64,000 bases of DNA from Bin127 sp965203505 (GCA_965203505.1 OZ241880.1:2728001-2792000); one strand, 5' to 3'; shown: positions 6,702-15,846, counted from the first letter of the stretch. The notes: generated by a model from the sequence alone, not told the origin. Made by a program: numbers and translations.

Positions 6702-9341
6702 TCAGACGTTGGCGACGACTTGACGGGGCTTGCCCGGCTCTCCTGGGCCGACGATTCCGGCTTCTTCCAGCTCATCCATGAGTCGAGCTGCGCGGGGGTA
6801 TCCAATCCTTAGTCGCCTTTGGAGCAGCGACGTCGAGAGGGTCTTTTGACTCTTCGCCATGGACGATGCCTGCATGAACAACGCATCGCCGCTGTCATCT
6901 GCGAGACCAGGGATCGAAATACTCTCGTCGTCACCGTCCCCATCCACGTCAAGTTGCGGCATCGGTGGGGAACCGACCTTTTTCCAAAAGTCGACCACAG
7001 TCTCGATCTCTTCTTCGGCTAAGAACGCGCCTTGCACTCGGACTGGCTGGCTCAGATCAATGGGTTTGTAGAGCATGTCCCCTTTGCCGAGCAACCGATC
7101 CGCGCCCGTCGCATCCAAGATGGTGCGACTGTCTACCTGCGAACCGACTGCGAAACTGATGCGAGAGGGGAAATTGGCTTTAATCAGACCAGTCACCACG
7201 TCAACGGATGGTCGTTGGGTTGCAACGACAAGGTGGACACCAGTGGCCCGGCCCAGCTGCGCCAACCGCACCAAGAGTTGCTCGACCTCGTTCGACGACG
7301 TCAACATCAAGTCCGCCAATTCGTCGACCAGAATCAGCAGGTAGGGCATGTTGAAGTTGCTTTTTTGGTTGTAAGAAATGATGTTCTTGACCCCTGCCGC
7401 CTCGAGCGTGGAGAAGCGATCCATCATTTCTTTGACCAACGCCTTAAGAGCTTTTACGGCGCGCTCAGGTTCTACGATGACCGGCGTGTATAGATGCGGT
7501 ATGCCTTGATACGGCGTCAACTCGACGCGTTTGGGATCGATCATCACCATCCGCAATTCGAGCGGGGTACGGGTGAGAAGCAAACCGGTCACGATCGTGT
7601 TCATGCACACGCTCTTGCCCGAACCGGTGGCTCCGGCAACGAGGGTATGCGGCATCTTCGTAAAATCCGCCATCACCGGGTCGCCACCGCTGCCCATTCC
7701 CAACGGCACCGGCAAAGCCGCATCCCCTGCGAATTCCGTCCACTCCGGCGAGTCCATGACGGTGCGCAAATTAACTGGTGTTGGTTTGGCGTTCGGGACC
7801 TCAATGCCGACGAATGATGATCCGGGAACGACCGATTCAAATCGTATGTTGGGCGATGACAGAGCAAGCGCAATGTCTTTCTCTCGGTTGAGTATCGTAT
7901 CGACGCGGACGCGTTGAGCCGGCGTCTTCGATTTTGAACCGCCGCCCTTCCAACCCGGTTTCAGGCCATACATCGTCACGGTTGGGCCGACGCGCACTTG
8001 GTCCACCGAGACCGAGACACCGTGTTCGGCGAGTGTCTCTTCGATCAGATCGCTAGTTGCCTTGATCTCGGTTGTTGAAACTCCGCCTTTGGGCGGGGAC
8101 GCAAGATACTCGACGGGTGGCAGGTGCCAAGGAAACGCGTTCATCGCCGCTTCGATCGCTGCACCAGATGTGATCATTTCCAGAACTTGTTCGGTTTCGT
8201 TGTCTACTGGCTCAACAACTGCTTGGTTGGAAGTGTCTACGGCGTCGGGGAAAATTCCTTCGGTCGCCACTACGAGATCTTCATCGCTTGAAAGGTGACT
8301 GTCGGACGCTGCGTCTGAGTCGTTCTCGAAACTCGGATCTTGGGCATCCAACTCGCTTTGGAGCGAAGTGCCCACCTCGATAAACTCGCCTAATCCGTCT
8401 TCCTCTTGAACCAGAGTGCCCCGCGTCCCGGGCGAGTCATCACCAACAGGCGAAAACCAAGCCTCTTCGGTTATGCTGCCATGCCGTTCGTCGTCTTTAA
8501 CCTGAATCGTGTCGCCCATGCCGACAACGAGTGCGGCGTCATATTCGTGGTCATTGAGACCTGAGGGAAATGATCCGCCCGCGTCCCATTTCGACGGTTG
8601 TTCATCGAGATTCGAACTACCGATTAGATCGTCGGTCTGTGCATGCTCATCCGCTACGTCAGCATCTGCGTCGTCATTCCGTCGTTTCGTCGCGATGCTC
8701 GCTGCCGCTCCGCCAGCCATCATCAGTAGACCCACAGAACCCGACAACGCCACCAACGCGCCAATCCAAATGACCTTCATGGTCAACCCGAATGCGCTGG
8801 GAAACTGCGCGGCGGCACCAACCGTGAAGAACGCTCCGGCACGCACCCACGCCAACATTTGTTGCCATAGAACCAAGTCGTATCGGTGCCAATCATACGG
8901 CTCTCGTGCAAGGATCTCGCCCAATCGACCGCCCATCGTATCGCCAGTCGCGGACCCCAGCGGGGCGTCGAATATGCCCAAAACGGTGACGCCGCCCAGG
9001 ACCACCACGAACGATGAAATAGTCTCGCGGTATCGGCTAATCAGCCAACCGCTACGGTTGATCAGCAAATACGAGAACAGTGCGCCCCAGATGCCGAGCG
9101 GGAGAGCGCCGTAGCCGACGTTCTTCATCACCTCTTCTCGGTAGATCAGCCCGCCGATACCTGATGCGACGAAAAAAACGAAGAAAACGATGTGTCTGAT
9201 CAACGTGGGGTAGGTGACGGACCCACGACCGGAGTGCGTTGAATCTCCGGGTTCGCCGCTCCGTGATTCATTTGGTTCGTCGTGCGAGGGCTCAGAATCG
9301 TCCGCGCGCTTTGAAGATCGGGATGGGTTTTCATCCCCCAT
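6702..9341 (-). CDS. ftsK: DNA translocase FtsK/SpoIIIE
   Basis: 879 residues. Pumps DNA through the closing septum and activates dimer resolution. The N-terminal ~50 residues are Ser/Glu/Asp-rich; four to five transmembrane helices follow (about 50-220), then an acidic linker to about 400, then the RecA-like motor with Walker A VAGATGSGKS near residue 570 and Walker B LLILVDELADLM near 670. The last ~65 residues are the winged-helix gamma domain (TSLLQRRLRIGYPRAARLMD) that reads orientation sequences. The ATG at 9339-9341 is chosen because an AGGAG site sits five bases upstream; an in-frame TTG at 9380 would overlap RNase J. It follows rnj by about ten bases, so the two are probably co-transcribed. 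Confidence 0.95.
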   Translation of the reverse strand: MGDENPSRSSKRADDSEPSHDEPNESRSGEPGDSTHSGRGSVTYPTLIRHIVFFVFFVASGIGGLIYREEVMKNVGYGALPLGIWGALFSYLLINRSGWLISRYRETISSFVVVLGGVTVLGIFDAPLGSATGDTMGGRLGEILAREPYDWHRYDLVLWQQMLAWVRAGAFFTVGAAAQFPSAFGLTMKVIWIGALVALSGSVGLLMMAGGAAASIATKRRNDDADADVADEHAQTDDLIGSSNLDEQPSKWDAGGSFPSGLNDHEYDAALVVGMGDTIQVKDDERHGSITEEAWFSPVGDDSPGTRGTLVQEEDGLGEFIEVGTSLQSELDAQDPSFENDSDAASDSHLSSDEDLVVATEGIFPDAVDTSNQAVVEPVDNETEQVLEMITSGAAIEAAMNAFPWHLPPVEYLASPPKGGVSTTEIKATSDLIEETLAEHGVSVSVDQVRVGPTVTMYGLKPGWKGGGSKSKTPAQRVRVDTILNREKDIALALSSPNIRFESVVPGSSFVGIEVPNAKPTPVNLRTVMDSPEWTEFAGDAALPVPLGMGSGGDPVMADFTKMPHTLVAGATGSGKSVCMNTIVTGLLLTRTPLELRMVMIDPKRVELTPYQGIPHLYTPVIVEPERAVKALKALVKEMMDRFSTLEAAGVKNIISYNQKSNFNMPYLLILVDELADLMLTSSNEVEQLLVRLAQLGRATGVHLVVATQRPSVDVVTGLIKANFPSRISFAVGSQVDSRTILDATGADRLLGKGDMLYKPIDLSQPVRVQGAFLAEEEIETVVDFWKKVGSPPMPQLDVDGDGDDESISIPGLADDSGDALFMQASSMAKSQKTLSTSLLQRRLRIGYPRAARLMDELEEAGIVGPGEPGKPRQVVANV

Positions 9342-9351
9342 ACCGGTCTCC

Positions 9352-11046
9352 TCAGTCAACGCGTCCAGATTGAAGCTCAATTTCCGTAACCAAGATCAGC
9401 GGTCTGCGTTTGGTCCTGCGATGGAAGAATCTGCCCAAACAGGCACGAACCATCCGGTCCATGTCGTTCCAATCTACGAGATCGGCAAGCACTGGTTCAA
9501 TAGCTTGGGATAACGCTTGCGTGGCATCTTTGATTAATCGAGCTTCGTCTGCCGAATCTACGAATCCTGAGGTCGCAAGTTGCGGTTTGCCCACCAGAAA
9601 TCCGTCTTCACGGGCCATTGACACGAATACGACGCCATCGCTGGCGAGCGATTTGCGTTCCTCCATAACCGAGGCGTCGACGTCCCATTGGCCTTGACCC
9701 TGGATCAATACGTTGCCAGCCGGGACCTTGTCAACTACCGATACGCCGTGTTCATCGATTTCGAGAACGTCGCCGTCGGTCACTAAGTTGACGTTTTGTT
9801 GCGGCACCCCCATATCGATAGCGATCTCGCAATGCGACTTCAACATGCGGTATTCGCCGTGGATCGGCGTGAAGTACTCGGGTCGCAGAATGCTGAACAT
9901 CGTCTTGAGTTCGTCTCGTTTGGCGTGGCCGGAAACGTGGACGGCGCGATGCCCTGCCGTGATCACGCGGACGTTTCGCTGCGCCAAGTTGTTCAAGACT
10001 TCATTGACGGCAATCTCGTTGCCTGGAATTGTGCGCGCCGAGAGAATCAGGGTGTCGTCTTCGACCAGTCGGATATCTCTGTGATCGCCACGTGCCATCC
10101 GTGAGATTCCAGCTTGGAATTCGCCCTGACTTCCAGTCGTGATGATTATTACCTCATCGTCGGGCAGGCTGTTTGCTTCGGCGACGGTGATCGAGATACC
10201 TTCTGGGACATGGAGATGACCCACCTGTTCGGCCAACCGCGCGTTTTCTACCATTGATCGGCCGGTGATGGCAACGCGACGCCCCAGTTCATAAGCCGCA
10301 TCCACCACCATCTGCAAGCGCGCGATCTGCGTCGAGAAGCTGGCGATGATCACGCGACCTTTCGATTCCGCAATCGCCATGTAGATGGCTTCGGCAGCGA
10401 CGCGATCAGACCGTGCAGAACCATCGTCCTCGGCGTTCGTCGAATCCGATAGCAACAATCGAACTCCGCGTTGGCCGATCTCACTCAACGCTTGGTAATC
10501 GGTGGGTAATCCGAGCATCGGTTCGTTGTCGAATTTGAAATCCCCTGTGTGAAATATCCCACCTTGGGGCGTTTCGAGAAAGATGCTGCACGAATCCGGG
10601 ATGCTGTGGCAAACCCCGATCCACTGGGCACCAAAATCACCGAAACGATAGCTCCGTTCCAAGCGAACTGAATTCACCTGCACGCCCGATAATCTCCGTC
10701 CGGACTTTCTCAACTCACGGCGGATCATCTCCGCGGCCAATCTCGGAGCGTAGATCGGCGCATTGATGATGTTCATCAGATGTGGCAGACCGCCGATGTG
10801 GTCGAGATGCCCATGGGTTATGAGAACGGCGCGAACGCGGTCGCGGTTGCGGCGAACATATTCCATATTCGGGATGATGCGTTCAATCCCAGGTGTGTTG
10901 TATTCGGGGAACTGAACACCGCAGTCGATGAGGATCAAGTCGTTGTCCGTTTCAACGACCATCATGTTCATCCCTACTTCTCCCAATCCTCCCAAAGGAA
11001 TAACTCGAACCGTAGATTCGTCGTAAATGAATTCGTTTTCAGGCAT
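9352..11046 (-). CDS. rnj: Ribonuclease J
   Basis: 564 residues. RNase J is a metallo-beta-lactamase-fold endo- and 5'-3' exoribonuclease central to mRNA decay where RNase E is absent. Visible are the metal motif THGHLDHIGG near residues 76-85, the beta-CASP region with LLSDSTNAEDDG and IIASFSTQIARLQ, the SGHAKRDELKTM stretch and a C-terminal domain of about 110 residues. The ATG at 11044-11046 (MPENEFIYDE) is preferred over an upstream in-frame start at 11100 because it has a GGGAA site and fits the family N-terminus. Lies between udg and ftsK on the same strand. Confidence 0.95.
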   Translation of the reverse strand: MPENEFIYDESTVRVIPLGGLGEVGMNMMVVETDNDLILIDCGVQFPEYNTPGIERIIPNMEYVRRNRDRVRAVLITHGHLDHIGGLPHLMNIINAPIYAPRLAAEMIRRELRKSGRRLSGVQVNSVRLERSYRFGDFGAQWIGVCHSIPDSCSIFLETPQGGIFHTGDFKFDNEPMLGLPTDYQALSEIGQRGVRLLLSDSTNAEDDGSARSDRVAAEAIYMAIAESKGRVIIASFSTQIARLQMVVDAAYELGRRVAITGRSMVENARLAEQVGHLHVPEGISITVAEANSLPDDEVIIITTGSQGEFQAGISRMARGDHRDIRLVEDDTLILSARTIPGNEIAVNEVLNNLAQRNVRVITAGHRAVHVSGHAKRDELKTMFSILRPEYFTPIHGEYRMLKSHCEIAIDMGVPQQNVNLVTDGDVLEIDEHGVSVVDKVPAGNVLIQGQGQWDVDASVMEERKSLASDGVVFVSMAREDGFLVGKPQLATSGFVDSADEARLIKDATQALSQAIEPVLADLVDWNDMDRMVRACLGRFFHRRTKRRPLILVTEIELQSGRVD

Positions 11047-11141
11047 TTTGTTCCCGAGTTTTCGCGGCGAGCATGATCCATCGAATACTCGCCGTTTCAA
11101 AGTGCTTGCAATTGGTGAGCGACACTAAGGACCGGCCAATG

Positions 11142-12023
11142 CTAGAAAAACGACGCTTGTCGATCGTCGACTATGATCTTCGCCTCATCCTCTTCAGCGG
11201 CCGCTTCAGCCTCTTCGATTGCGCGCTGACGGCGGACCTCGGCTTGCACCTCGTCTTGTGTCTGCGAGCGTTCGAACAGGCCATCAGAAGCGCTTGTTTC
11301 GACCGATTCATTTTGATCTGGCATCGTTTCCACAGCGTCCGGAGTTACGGCTTTGGTATTTTCCTCGGTCGGCGGTGCATCGGTCATCGCATCGACTTCC
11401 TCACTGGTCTCGCGGTTATCCGCATCGTGTCTGATTCGGATGCTCTCCAACAGAGCTTCTTTGATGTTGTGGATGCTCTCACGCAAGCGGCGGGCGTTCT
11501 CCGAGCTCCGCAATCCAGCCGAAGGGTGCAACAGTGGCATGAGGATGCGGTTTTCGTGCCTCATGATCTTGCCGTGATCCGCGGTGATACGAGGGTTTGA
11601 CACGAACCAACCGAGAGCGTGGCGACCAAGCGGCACGATGACCAGAGGATCGATGGTTTCGATCTGTTGGGTGAGATAATCCGAGCAAGTCTCGACCTCG
11701 ATGCGTTCGGGATCGCGGTTGCCGGGCGGCCGGCATTTGACGACGTTGGCGATGTATACGTCCTCCCGGCGCATAGGTAATGATTCGATCAACTCATCCA
11801 AAAACTTTCCGGCCCTGCCGACGAATGGGCGTCCAGAAAGATCCTCTTCCCTGCCCGGACCTTCGCCGACGAACATTATTTCGGCGGTCGGCGAGCCTTC
11901 ACCAGGCACGGTGTGCGTACGTGTTGGCGCCAGCGGACACTTGTGACATCCTGCGATCTTTTCGGTAATCGCAGCTAATTTACGAGATGCCGCGCCTTGT
12001 GGCGTGGGTTCTTCAGCAACCAT
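11142..12023 (-). CDS. udg: Family 4 uracil-DNA glycosylase with an acidic C-terminal tail
   Basis: 293 residues. Excises uracil from DNA. The first ~190 residues are the Fe-S uracil-DNA glycosylase domain: Cys26 and Cys29 (GCHKCPLAPTR), the loop VGEGPGREEDLSGRPFVGRA, a second Cys pair in VVKCRPPGNRD and VETCSDYL, and the active-site LLHPSAGLR. These four cysteines hold the 4Fe-4S cluster. The last ~100 residues are an unusual Glu/Asp/Ala/Thr-rich tail ending in DDRQASFF; the Q-x-S-F-F end resembles sliding-clamp binding peptides (Q-x-x-h-x-x-F-F type), which is an inference. Upstream of rnj, same strand. Confidence 0.9.
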   Translation of the reverse strand: MVAEEPTPQGAASRKLAAITEKIAGCHKCPLAPTRTHTVPGEGSPTAEIMFVGEGPGREEDLSGRPFVGRAGKFLDELIESLPMRREDVYIANVVKCRPPGNRDPERIEVETCSDYLTQQIETIDPLVIVPLGRHALGWFVSNPRITADHGKIMRHENRILMPLLHPSAGLRSSENARRLRESIHNIKEALLESIRIRHDADNRETSEEVDAMTDAPPTEENTKAVTPDAVETMPDQNESVETSASDGLFERSQTQDEVQAEVRRQRAIEEAEAAAEEDEAKIIVDDRQASFF

Positions 12024-12170
12024 TTCGATAACTTAGCCTACCACCGTCTCTTCAGCCGAAGCGCAACAAAACCAAGAGCGGCACGGTCATGCCATGCCGC
12101 TCAGTTCCGTAATCTAAAACGCGCGGTTTCAGCGACGCGCTCGCCCGAGAACGAATTCCCCGAATCTCGT

Positions 12171-12428
12171 TTAGCCGCTTACACCCTTGCCTTCGAGATA
12201 TTCGACAGCGTTCTGCACCGTCTCAATCGTCTCGGCTTCGTCGTCCGAAATTTCTACCGGGTTGTCGTCAGTGCTGAACTCTTCTTCGAACGCCATGATC
12301 AGTTCGACCACGTCCAACGAATCCGCATCGAGATCCTCGGTGAACGACGATTCGGGTGTGATGTCGCCTTCATCCACGCTCAGTTTTTCGGCAGTGATTG
12401 CCCGCACTCGATCCAAAATTGATGACAT
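12171..12428 (-). CDS. acpP: Acyl carrier protein
   Basis: 85 residues. Carries growing acyl chains on a phosphopantetheine arm attached to Ser37 of the DADSLDVVE motif. Overall acidity and the LMAFEEEF-like helix (LIMAFEEEFSTDD) are typical. The ATG at 12426-12428 is preferred over an upstream in-frame codon because of the GGGAGAG ribosome site and the family length. Lies between nusB and udg on the same strand, close to fabD, whose product loads malonyl groups onto it. Confidence 0.96.
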   Translation of the reverse strand: MSSILDRVRAITAEKLSVDEGDITPESSFTEDLDADSLDVVELIMAFEEEFSTDDNPVEISDDEAETIETVQNAVEYLEGKGVSG

Positions 12429-12536
12429 CGTTATTTGCTCTCCCGAGCTGATCTGATGGCTGATTGTTCGCCGCGTCCTCACGTTGAGACGCAACCGCAA
12501 TTATATATGGATATAGTTGCCGAACGATTTCGCCGC

Positions 12537-13091
12537 TTACTTGATTGGACGTTGATCAGCATCGCGTTCGGCGTCGCGCGCTACGGCGCCGAGCACGCCG
12601 TTCACAAATCTGCCAGAGTTGTGCGTATCGAACATTTGAGATAGCTTAACGGCTTCACTCACCACCACGGCAGTGCTCGTGTTGGGATACTCATCCATCT
12701 CCACGAGCGCCGTACGGAGTACGTTACGGACAACGGGGGATGCTTCCGACATGGTCCACCCTCGAGCGAACCGATCTAGTCTTCGATCGAGTTCGACGCG
12801 ATCACGCTCGGCTTCTTTGGCGAGGTTGTAGGCGAAACGTACGATCTTCTTGTTGAGACCGATTTCGGCCACCACCCATTGGAGACACTGGTCAACGGGT
12901 CTATTGGTCATGTCGGATTGATAGAGCGCCAACACGGCTGCTGCCCTGCCACCAGTCTTGTCCCGCGGAATCGCACCGAAGTCCGGCGCCTCGCTATCAA
13001 CGTTCGAATCGCTGAGAGAACGCGATCGAGCTTGATCCGGGGGTACAGCAGACAACCAACTGCTGTGGTCTTTGGTTCGAGGCGCGGTCAT
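12537..13091 (-). CDS. nusB: Transcription antitermination protein NusB
   Basis: 184 residues. NusB with NusE binds boxA RNA in rRNA antitermination. The all-helical NusB core starts near residue 45 (AAAVLALYQSDMTNRPVD) and ends with the family signature VVSEAVKLSQMFDTHNSGRF followed by VNGVLGAVAR. The first ~45 residues are an extra, probably disordered N-terminal extension rich in Ser/Asp. Gene lies between fabD and acpP, an unusual place within a fatty-acid cluster. Confidence 0.92.
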   Translation of the reverse strand: MTAPRTKDHSSWLSAVPPDQARSRSLSDSNVDSEAPDFGAIPRDKTGGRAAAVLALYQSDMTNRPVDQCLQWVVAEIGLNKKIVRFAYNLAKEAERDRVELDRRLDRFARGWTMSEASPVVRNVLRTALVEMDEYPNTSTAVVVSEAVKLSQMFDTHNSGRFVNGVLGAVARDAERDADQRPIK

Positions 13092-13156
13092 CGTTGAGTG
13101 GTCATGGAGAATCCCGCGTCCGATGACCGGTGGAACTCAGGCTGTTCAGCGCGGGT

Positions 13157-14101
13157 TTAAGCGGCTGCGTAGTCCCAGACGGCGTCGTAGTCCGTCAGGT
13201 TGACGACGTTTGCGCGTCGTTCGATGCGTCTGATCATTCCGCTCAGAATCTTGCCGTTGCCCATCTCGACGAATTCGTCGACGCCGTTGTCCAACATGTG
13301 CCGGATGCCGTTGTTCCATTGCACGCAGGACGTCAGTTGACGCCGCAATTCGTATTTGACATCATCGGCGGTCTCTAGCGGTTCAGCGTCGACATTGCCG
13401 ATGATCGGGACGAGCGGGTCTTGGAAATCTACCGATTCGATCGCGTCGTCCAATCCGTTCTGCGCGGGAGACATGAGGCCTGAGTGGAAGGCGCCACCGA
13501 CACTCAATGGGATCGCCTTCTTGGCGCCTCGTGCCGACGCCATGTCCAAGGCTACGGCGAGCCCTCGGTGTTCACCTGCGATGATGATTTGTTCAGGTGT
13601 GTTGACCGTGGACATGTCGACGCCGGCTTCCCGGCATATCTCTGCCACGGTGACCTCGTCGATGCCAATCAATGCGGCCATTCCGCCGGGGCGCTCGTCG
13701 CAGGCCAATTGCATCAATCGTCCACGCTCGCACACTAGTTTGACTGCGTCGGACACCGACAGGACGCCGGCGACGACCAGCGCGGAGTATTCACCCAAGC
13801 TGTGTCCCGCAGTCATGTCGGGAACCGCCACGCTTTCGGTGGCTTCCTCGAGCGTACGCCACGCGGCGATTGACGCGGTCAAGATCGCCGGTTGAGCGTT
13901 CTCGGTGCGGGTCAGATCCTCGCCGGGGCCGTTGAACATGATGTCGCTCAACGAGCGTTGCAGGACGTCATCGACCTCGTCGAAAACTTCCCTGGCCGAT
14001 GCCGAATTCAGGTAGAGGTCCTTGCCCATGCCTACAGCCTGCGATCCTTGTCCGGGAAACACGAAAGCGGTCGATTTCGATGCTTCTAGCGTTGCAGTCA
14101 T
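13157..14101 (-). CDS. fabD: Malonyl CoA-acyl carrier protein transacylase
   Basis: 314 residues. Transfers malonyl from CoA to ACP. Motifs: FVFPGQGSQAVGMGKDL near the N-terminus, nucleophile elbow GHSLGEYSAL near residue 95-104, and VGGAFHSGLMSPA with the catalytic His near 205. The ATG at 14099-14101 (MTATLEASKST) is preferred to an in-frame codon at 14272, which would overlap rpmF on the same strand; it has a GGAGA site. Neighbours rpmF and yceD upstream, nusB and acpP downstream, form the conserved yceD-rpmF-fab cluster. Confidence 0.95.
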   Translation of the reverse strand: MTATLEASKSTAFVFPGQGSQAVGMGKDLYLNSASAREVFDEVDDVLQRSLSDIMFNGPGEDLTRTENAQPAILTASIAAWRTLEEATESVAVPDMTAGHSLGEYSALVVAGVLSVSDAVKLVCERGRLMQLACDERPGGMAALIGIDEVTVAEICREAGVDMSTVNTPEQIIIAGEHRGLAVALDMASARGAKKAIPLSVGGAFHSGLMSPAQNGLDDAIESVDFQDPLVPIIGNVDAEPLETADDVKYELRRQLTSCVQWNNGIRHMLDNGVDEFVEMGNGKILSGMIRRIERRANVVNLTDYDAVWDYAAA

Positions 14102-14181
14102 TGGAATCTCCGTTCTTCGTCTTCGGCTGTTCTTGCCGTATGATGCGAACGCAACCGTATTGCCGGTTGCGAAACAAGATA

Positions 14182-14400
14182 TCAGTTTTCGGTGGGGTCG
14201 GGCTCGAACGTGTCGACTTTGCGCCAATTGCCCTTCACAATCCTGCCTTTGTAGTTTCCGCATTCGGGGCACACACGGTGCGGAGGAATGCGAAATTCGC
14301 CACAGGGGCAGCGGACAAGCGTAGGTAACTTGATCGCGTGGTGTGCGGCGCGGTTTCCCTTTCGGGCTCGAGTGTGCTTCTTCTTTGGGAGCGGTGGCAT
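14182..14400 (-). CDS. rpmF: 50S ribosomal protein L32
   Basis: 72 residues. The N-terminus PPLPKKKHTRARKGNRAAHH is the L32 signature (normally AVPKKK.S..R...RRA.H). The zinc-binding form is retained: C31-x-C33 and C44-x2-C47. It lies 41 bases after yceD and 80 before fabD on the same strand, the conserved order. Confidence 0.96.
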   Translation of the reverse strand: MPPLPKKKHTRARKGNRAAHHAIKLPTLVRCPCGEFRIPPHRVCPECGNYKGRIVKGNWRKVDTFEPDPTEN

Positions 14401-14441
14401 AGCGTTTCGATGGCTGGCGTTTTACGCGCGATATGGATGGA

Positions 14442-14942
14442 CTAGCGATTGGAGGATCCGGCGGCGCAAAGGCAGGTTCCAGTATTCAAGTCGGCTGAGC
14501 ACCCTGCACACATTCCTTTACATTCGGGATTGCAGAGCGGGTTCATCGGCATCGCGGCCGATAAGCCTTGCCAGAGCGCGGTGGATATGTCCAGCACGTT
14601 CGTTGGGTCTATAGTCAACGCCTCGTCGTTTTCATCTGTTCCGTACTCGTCGAACCAATTCCGATGGCTCGTCATCAGATCAACATTGTGAGGCCTGAAC
14701 TCCTCGGCGAAGTCCAAACTCAGCAACGCTACGGTCTCGTTGAGACACCTTGAACACTCAGCATCAAACTCAGCGTTCACCTTTACATCAGCAAAAACCG
14801 TACGATCTGTGCGCATCAGTTTGCCCCGAGCTTCGACTTCATGGAACGAAAGTCCTTCGTTCTGCAAAGTTTCGTGAGCGAAATGGAATCTGATCTCATC
14901 GCCCACGGAACCGGTCAATAGACCCGACACGTTGAAGAACAT
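14442..14942 (-). CDS. yceD: YceD/DUF177 family protein (23S rRNA accumulation)
   Basis: 166 residues. Members are needed for normal 23S rRNA levels and are almost always next to rpmF, as here. Visible: the ECSRCLNET motif with the conserved C-x2-C-L near residue 76, and a Cys-rich C-terminus (CNPECKGMCAGCSADLNTGT) typical of the family in Chloroflexota, Firmicutes and plants. The ATG at 14940-14942 (MFFNVSGLL) is chosen since a longer in-frame start would run into the promoter at 14999-15028. First gene of the block leading through rpmF, fabD, nusB and acpP. Confidence 0.88.
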   Translation of the reverse strand: MFFNVSGLLTGSVGDEIRFHFAHETLQNEGLSFHEVEARGKLMRTDRTVFADVKVNAEFDAECSRCLNETVALLSLDFAEEFRPHNVDLMTSHRNWFDEYGTDENDEALTIDPTNVLDISTALWQGLSAAMPMNPLCNPECKGMCAGCSADLNTGTCLCAAGSSNR

Positions 14943-14998
14943 GGCACCAGAATCCGAATTCGCGCGCCCAAGCGCGGTCGTTGCACGCAACCTGAACA

Positions 14999-15028
14999 AT
15001 CTTAAATCCCGACAGCAATTATTGTCAA
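14999..15028 (-). promoter_or_regulatory. Sigma70-type promoter of the yceD-rpmF-fabD block
   Basis: Read on the minus strand: TTGACA (15023-15028), 18-base spacer, TAAGAT (14999-15004). Transcription would begin near 14992, giving a leader of about 50 bases before the yceD ATG. Its position, just past the end of the non-coding element, separates the housekeeping operon from that element. Confidence 0.6.
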
Positions 15029-15069
15029 CATACGTTGAAAATGGGGGTTTCGTTATGGGGCGTGTTTCG

Positions 15070-15779
15070 ATGTCCGCTCCCACCCGGTGGTTTGTTCGGG
15101 GTTGCTGCCGGGCCTTCCCGGGGGATGGCCCGGCAGCCAGGGTCTTCGGTCCCGTAAAGACAGGTCCTCGCCTTGAGCCTTGGTCCCAGCGCCGGGACCT
15201 CGGCTCCTTCCCTCTCCATCGCCTCTTCGGGTTGCCGAAAAGGTCGACCCCGGAGAGGGGTCAGATGCTGCGCAGAGCGTGTTGCAAACCGCTAGCTTCC
15301 GTTTTCCAGCACGGCTCGCGTCGCCAGACCGCGGGCATGGAAGTCGGCTCGACGACTGGGGTCGCCGTTCGGATTGCGCCGCCTCCCTTGGATCAGCTCT
15401 TCCCGGGCTTCACTCGCGCTGTAGCCTCCCTCCTGCGGCGGACAGGAGTAGGTTTATGTCGGCTCCACGTACAGGTCTCCCGGCCCTTGGCAACGCATCC
15501 GTCGAACGGATGCGAGCTGGCTCGCTCTGCGACGCAGGACTTATGCGCCGCGCTCCGGGAACTTTTCCTCCCACGCTTCGGCACGGCCCTCCCGACCTTG
15601 CACCGGATTTCCGATCCGATGAGGGACGCCGCCGGAGCAACTGATGACGGTCCGACTCGGCGCTTTAGTTAACGCGCTGTCTTTGCCGCTTTGCCTTCGT
15701 TTCCTCACGTGATCCCTGTGGCCGTTTGGGACGGGGTCTGCACACGTCTGCGCAGCACTGTGTTAGATTCGTCGATCTG
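15070..15779 (-). ncRNA. Putative long structured non-coding RNA element, copy 1
   Basis: The block 15070-15827 recurs at 55981-56731 in the same orientation with about nine in ten bases identical by eye. Small indels (for example near 15398-15402) shift the reading frame, so no protein is conserved. Many perfect hairpins are present: GCTGCCGGGCC/GGCCCGGCAGC (15103 on), GGTCCC/GGGACC (15181 on), CCCTCTCC/GGAGAGGG (15209 on), GCATCCG/CGGATGC (15494 on), GTCTT/AAGAC (minus strand). Where copies differ, pairing tends to survive. A shared promoter at the AT-rich right end (15786-15813) points into the element on the minus strand, so a transcript of about 700 bases starting near 15779 is proposed. 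No match to RNase P RNA, tmRNA, SRP RNA or a group II intron domain V was recognised. The 3' end is a guess. Confidence 0.55.
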
Positions 15780-15785
15780 TCTATA

Positions 15786-15813
15786 AATATACTACAAATG
15801 TTGCAAGAGTCAA
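15786..15813 (-). promoter_or_regulatory. Promoter of non-coding element copy 1
   Basis: Minus strand: TTGACT (15808-15813), 16-base spacer, TATATT (15786-15791). The same two boxes with the same spacing occur in copy 2, while several spacer bases differ, which suggests the boxes are maintained by selection. Confidence 0.6.
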
Positions 15814-15846
15814 ATGTGAATTGGGATTCTTGGGATTGGTCGGTTC

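Noticed and set aside
14932..15672. 246-codon plus-strand open frame across element copy 1
   Set aside because: The matching frame in copy 2 (55998-56528) shifts after an indel and the proteins diverge, so the frame is a by-product of GC-rich structured DNA.
15070..15827. RNase P RNA, tmRNA or group II intron
   Set aside because: The hallmark motifs I know for these were not found, and two nearby copies would be unusual for the first two.
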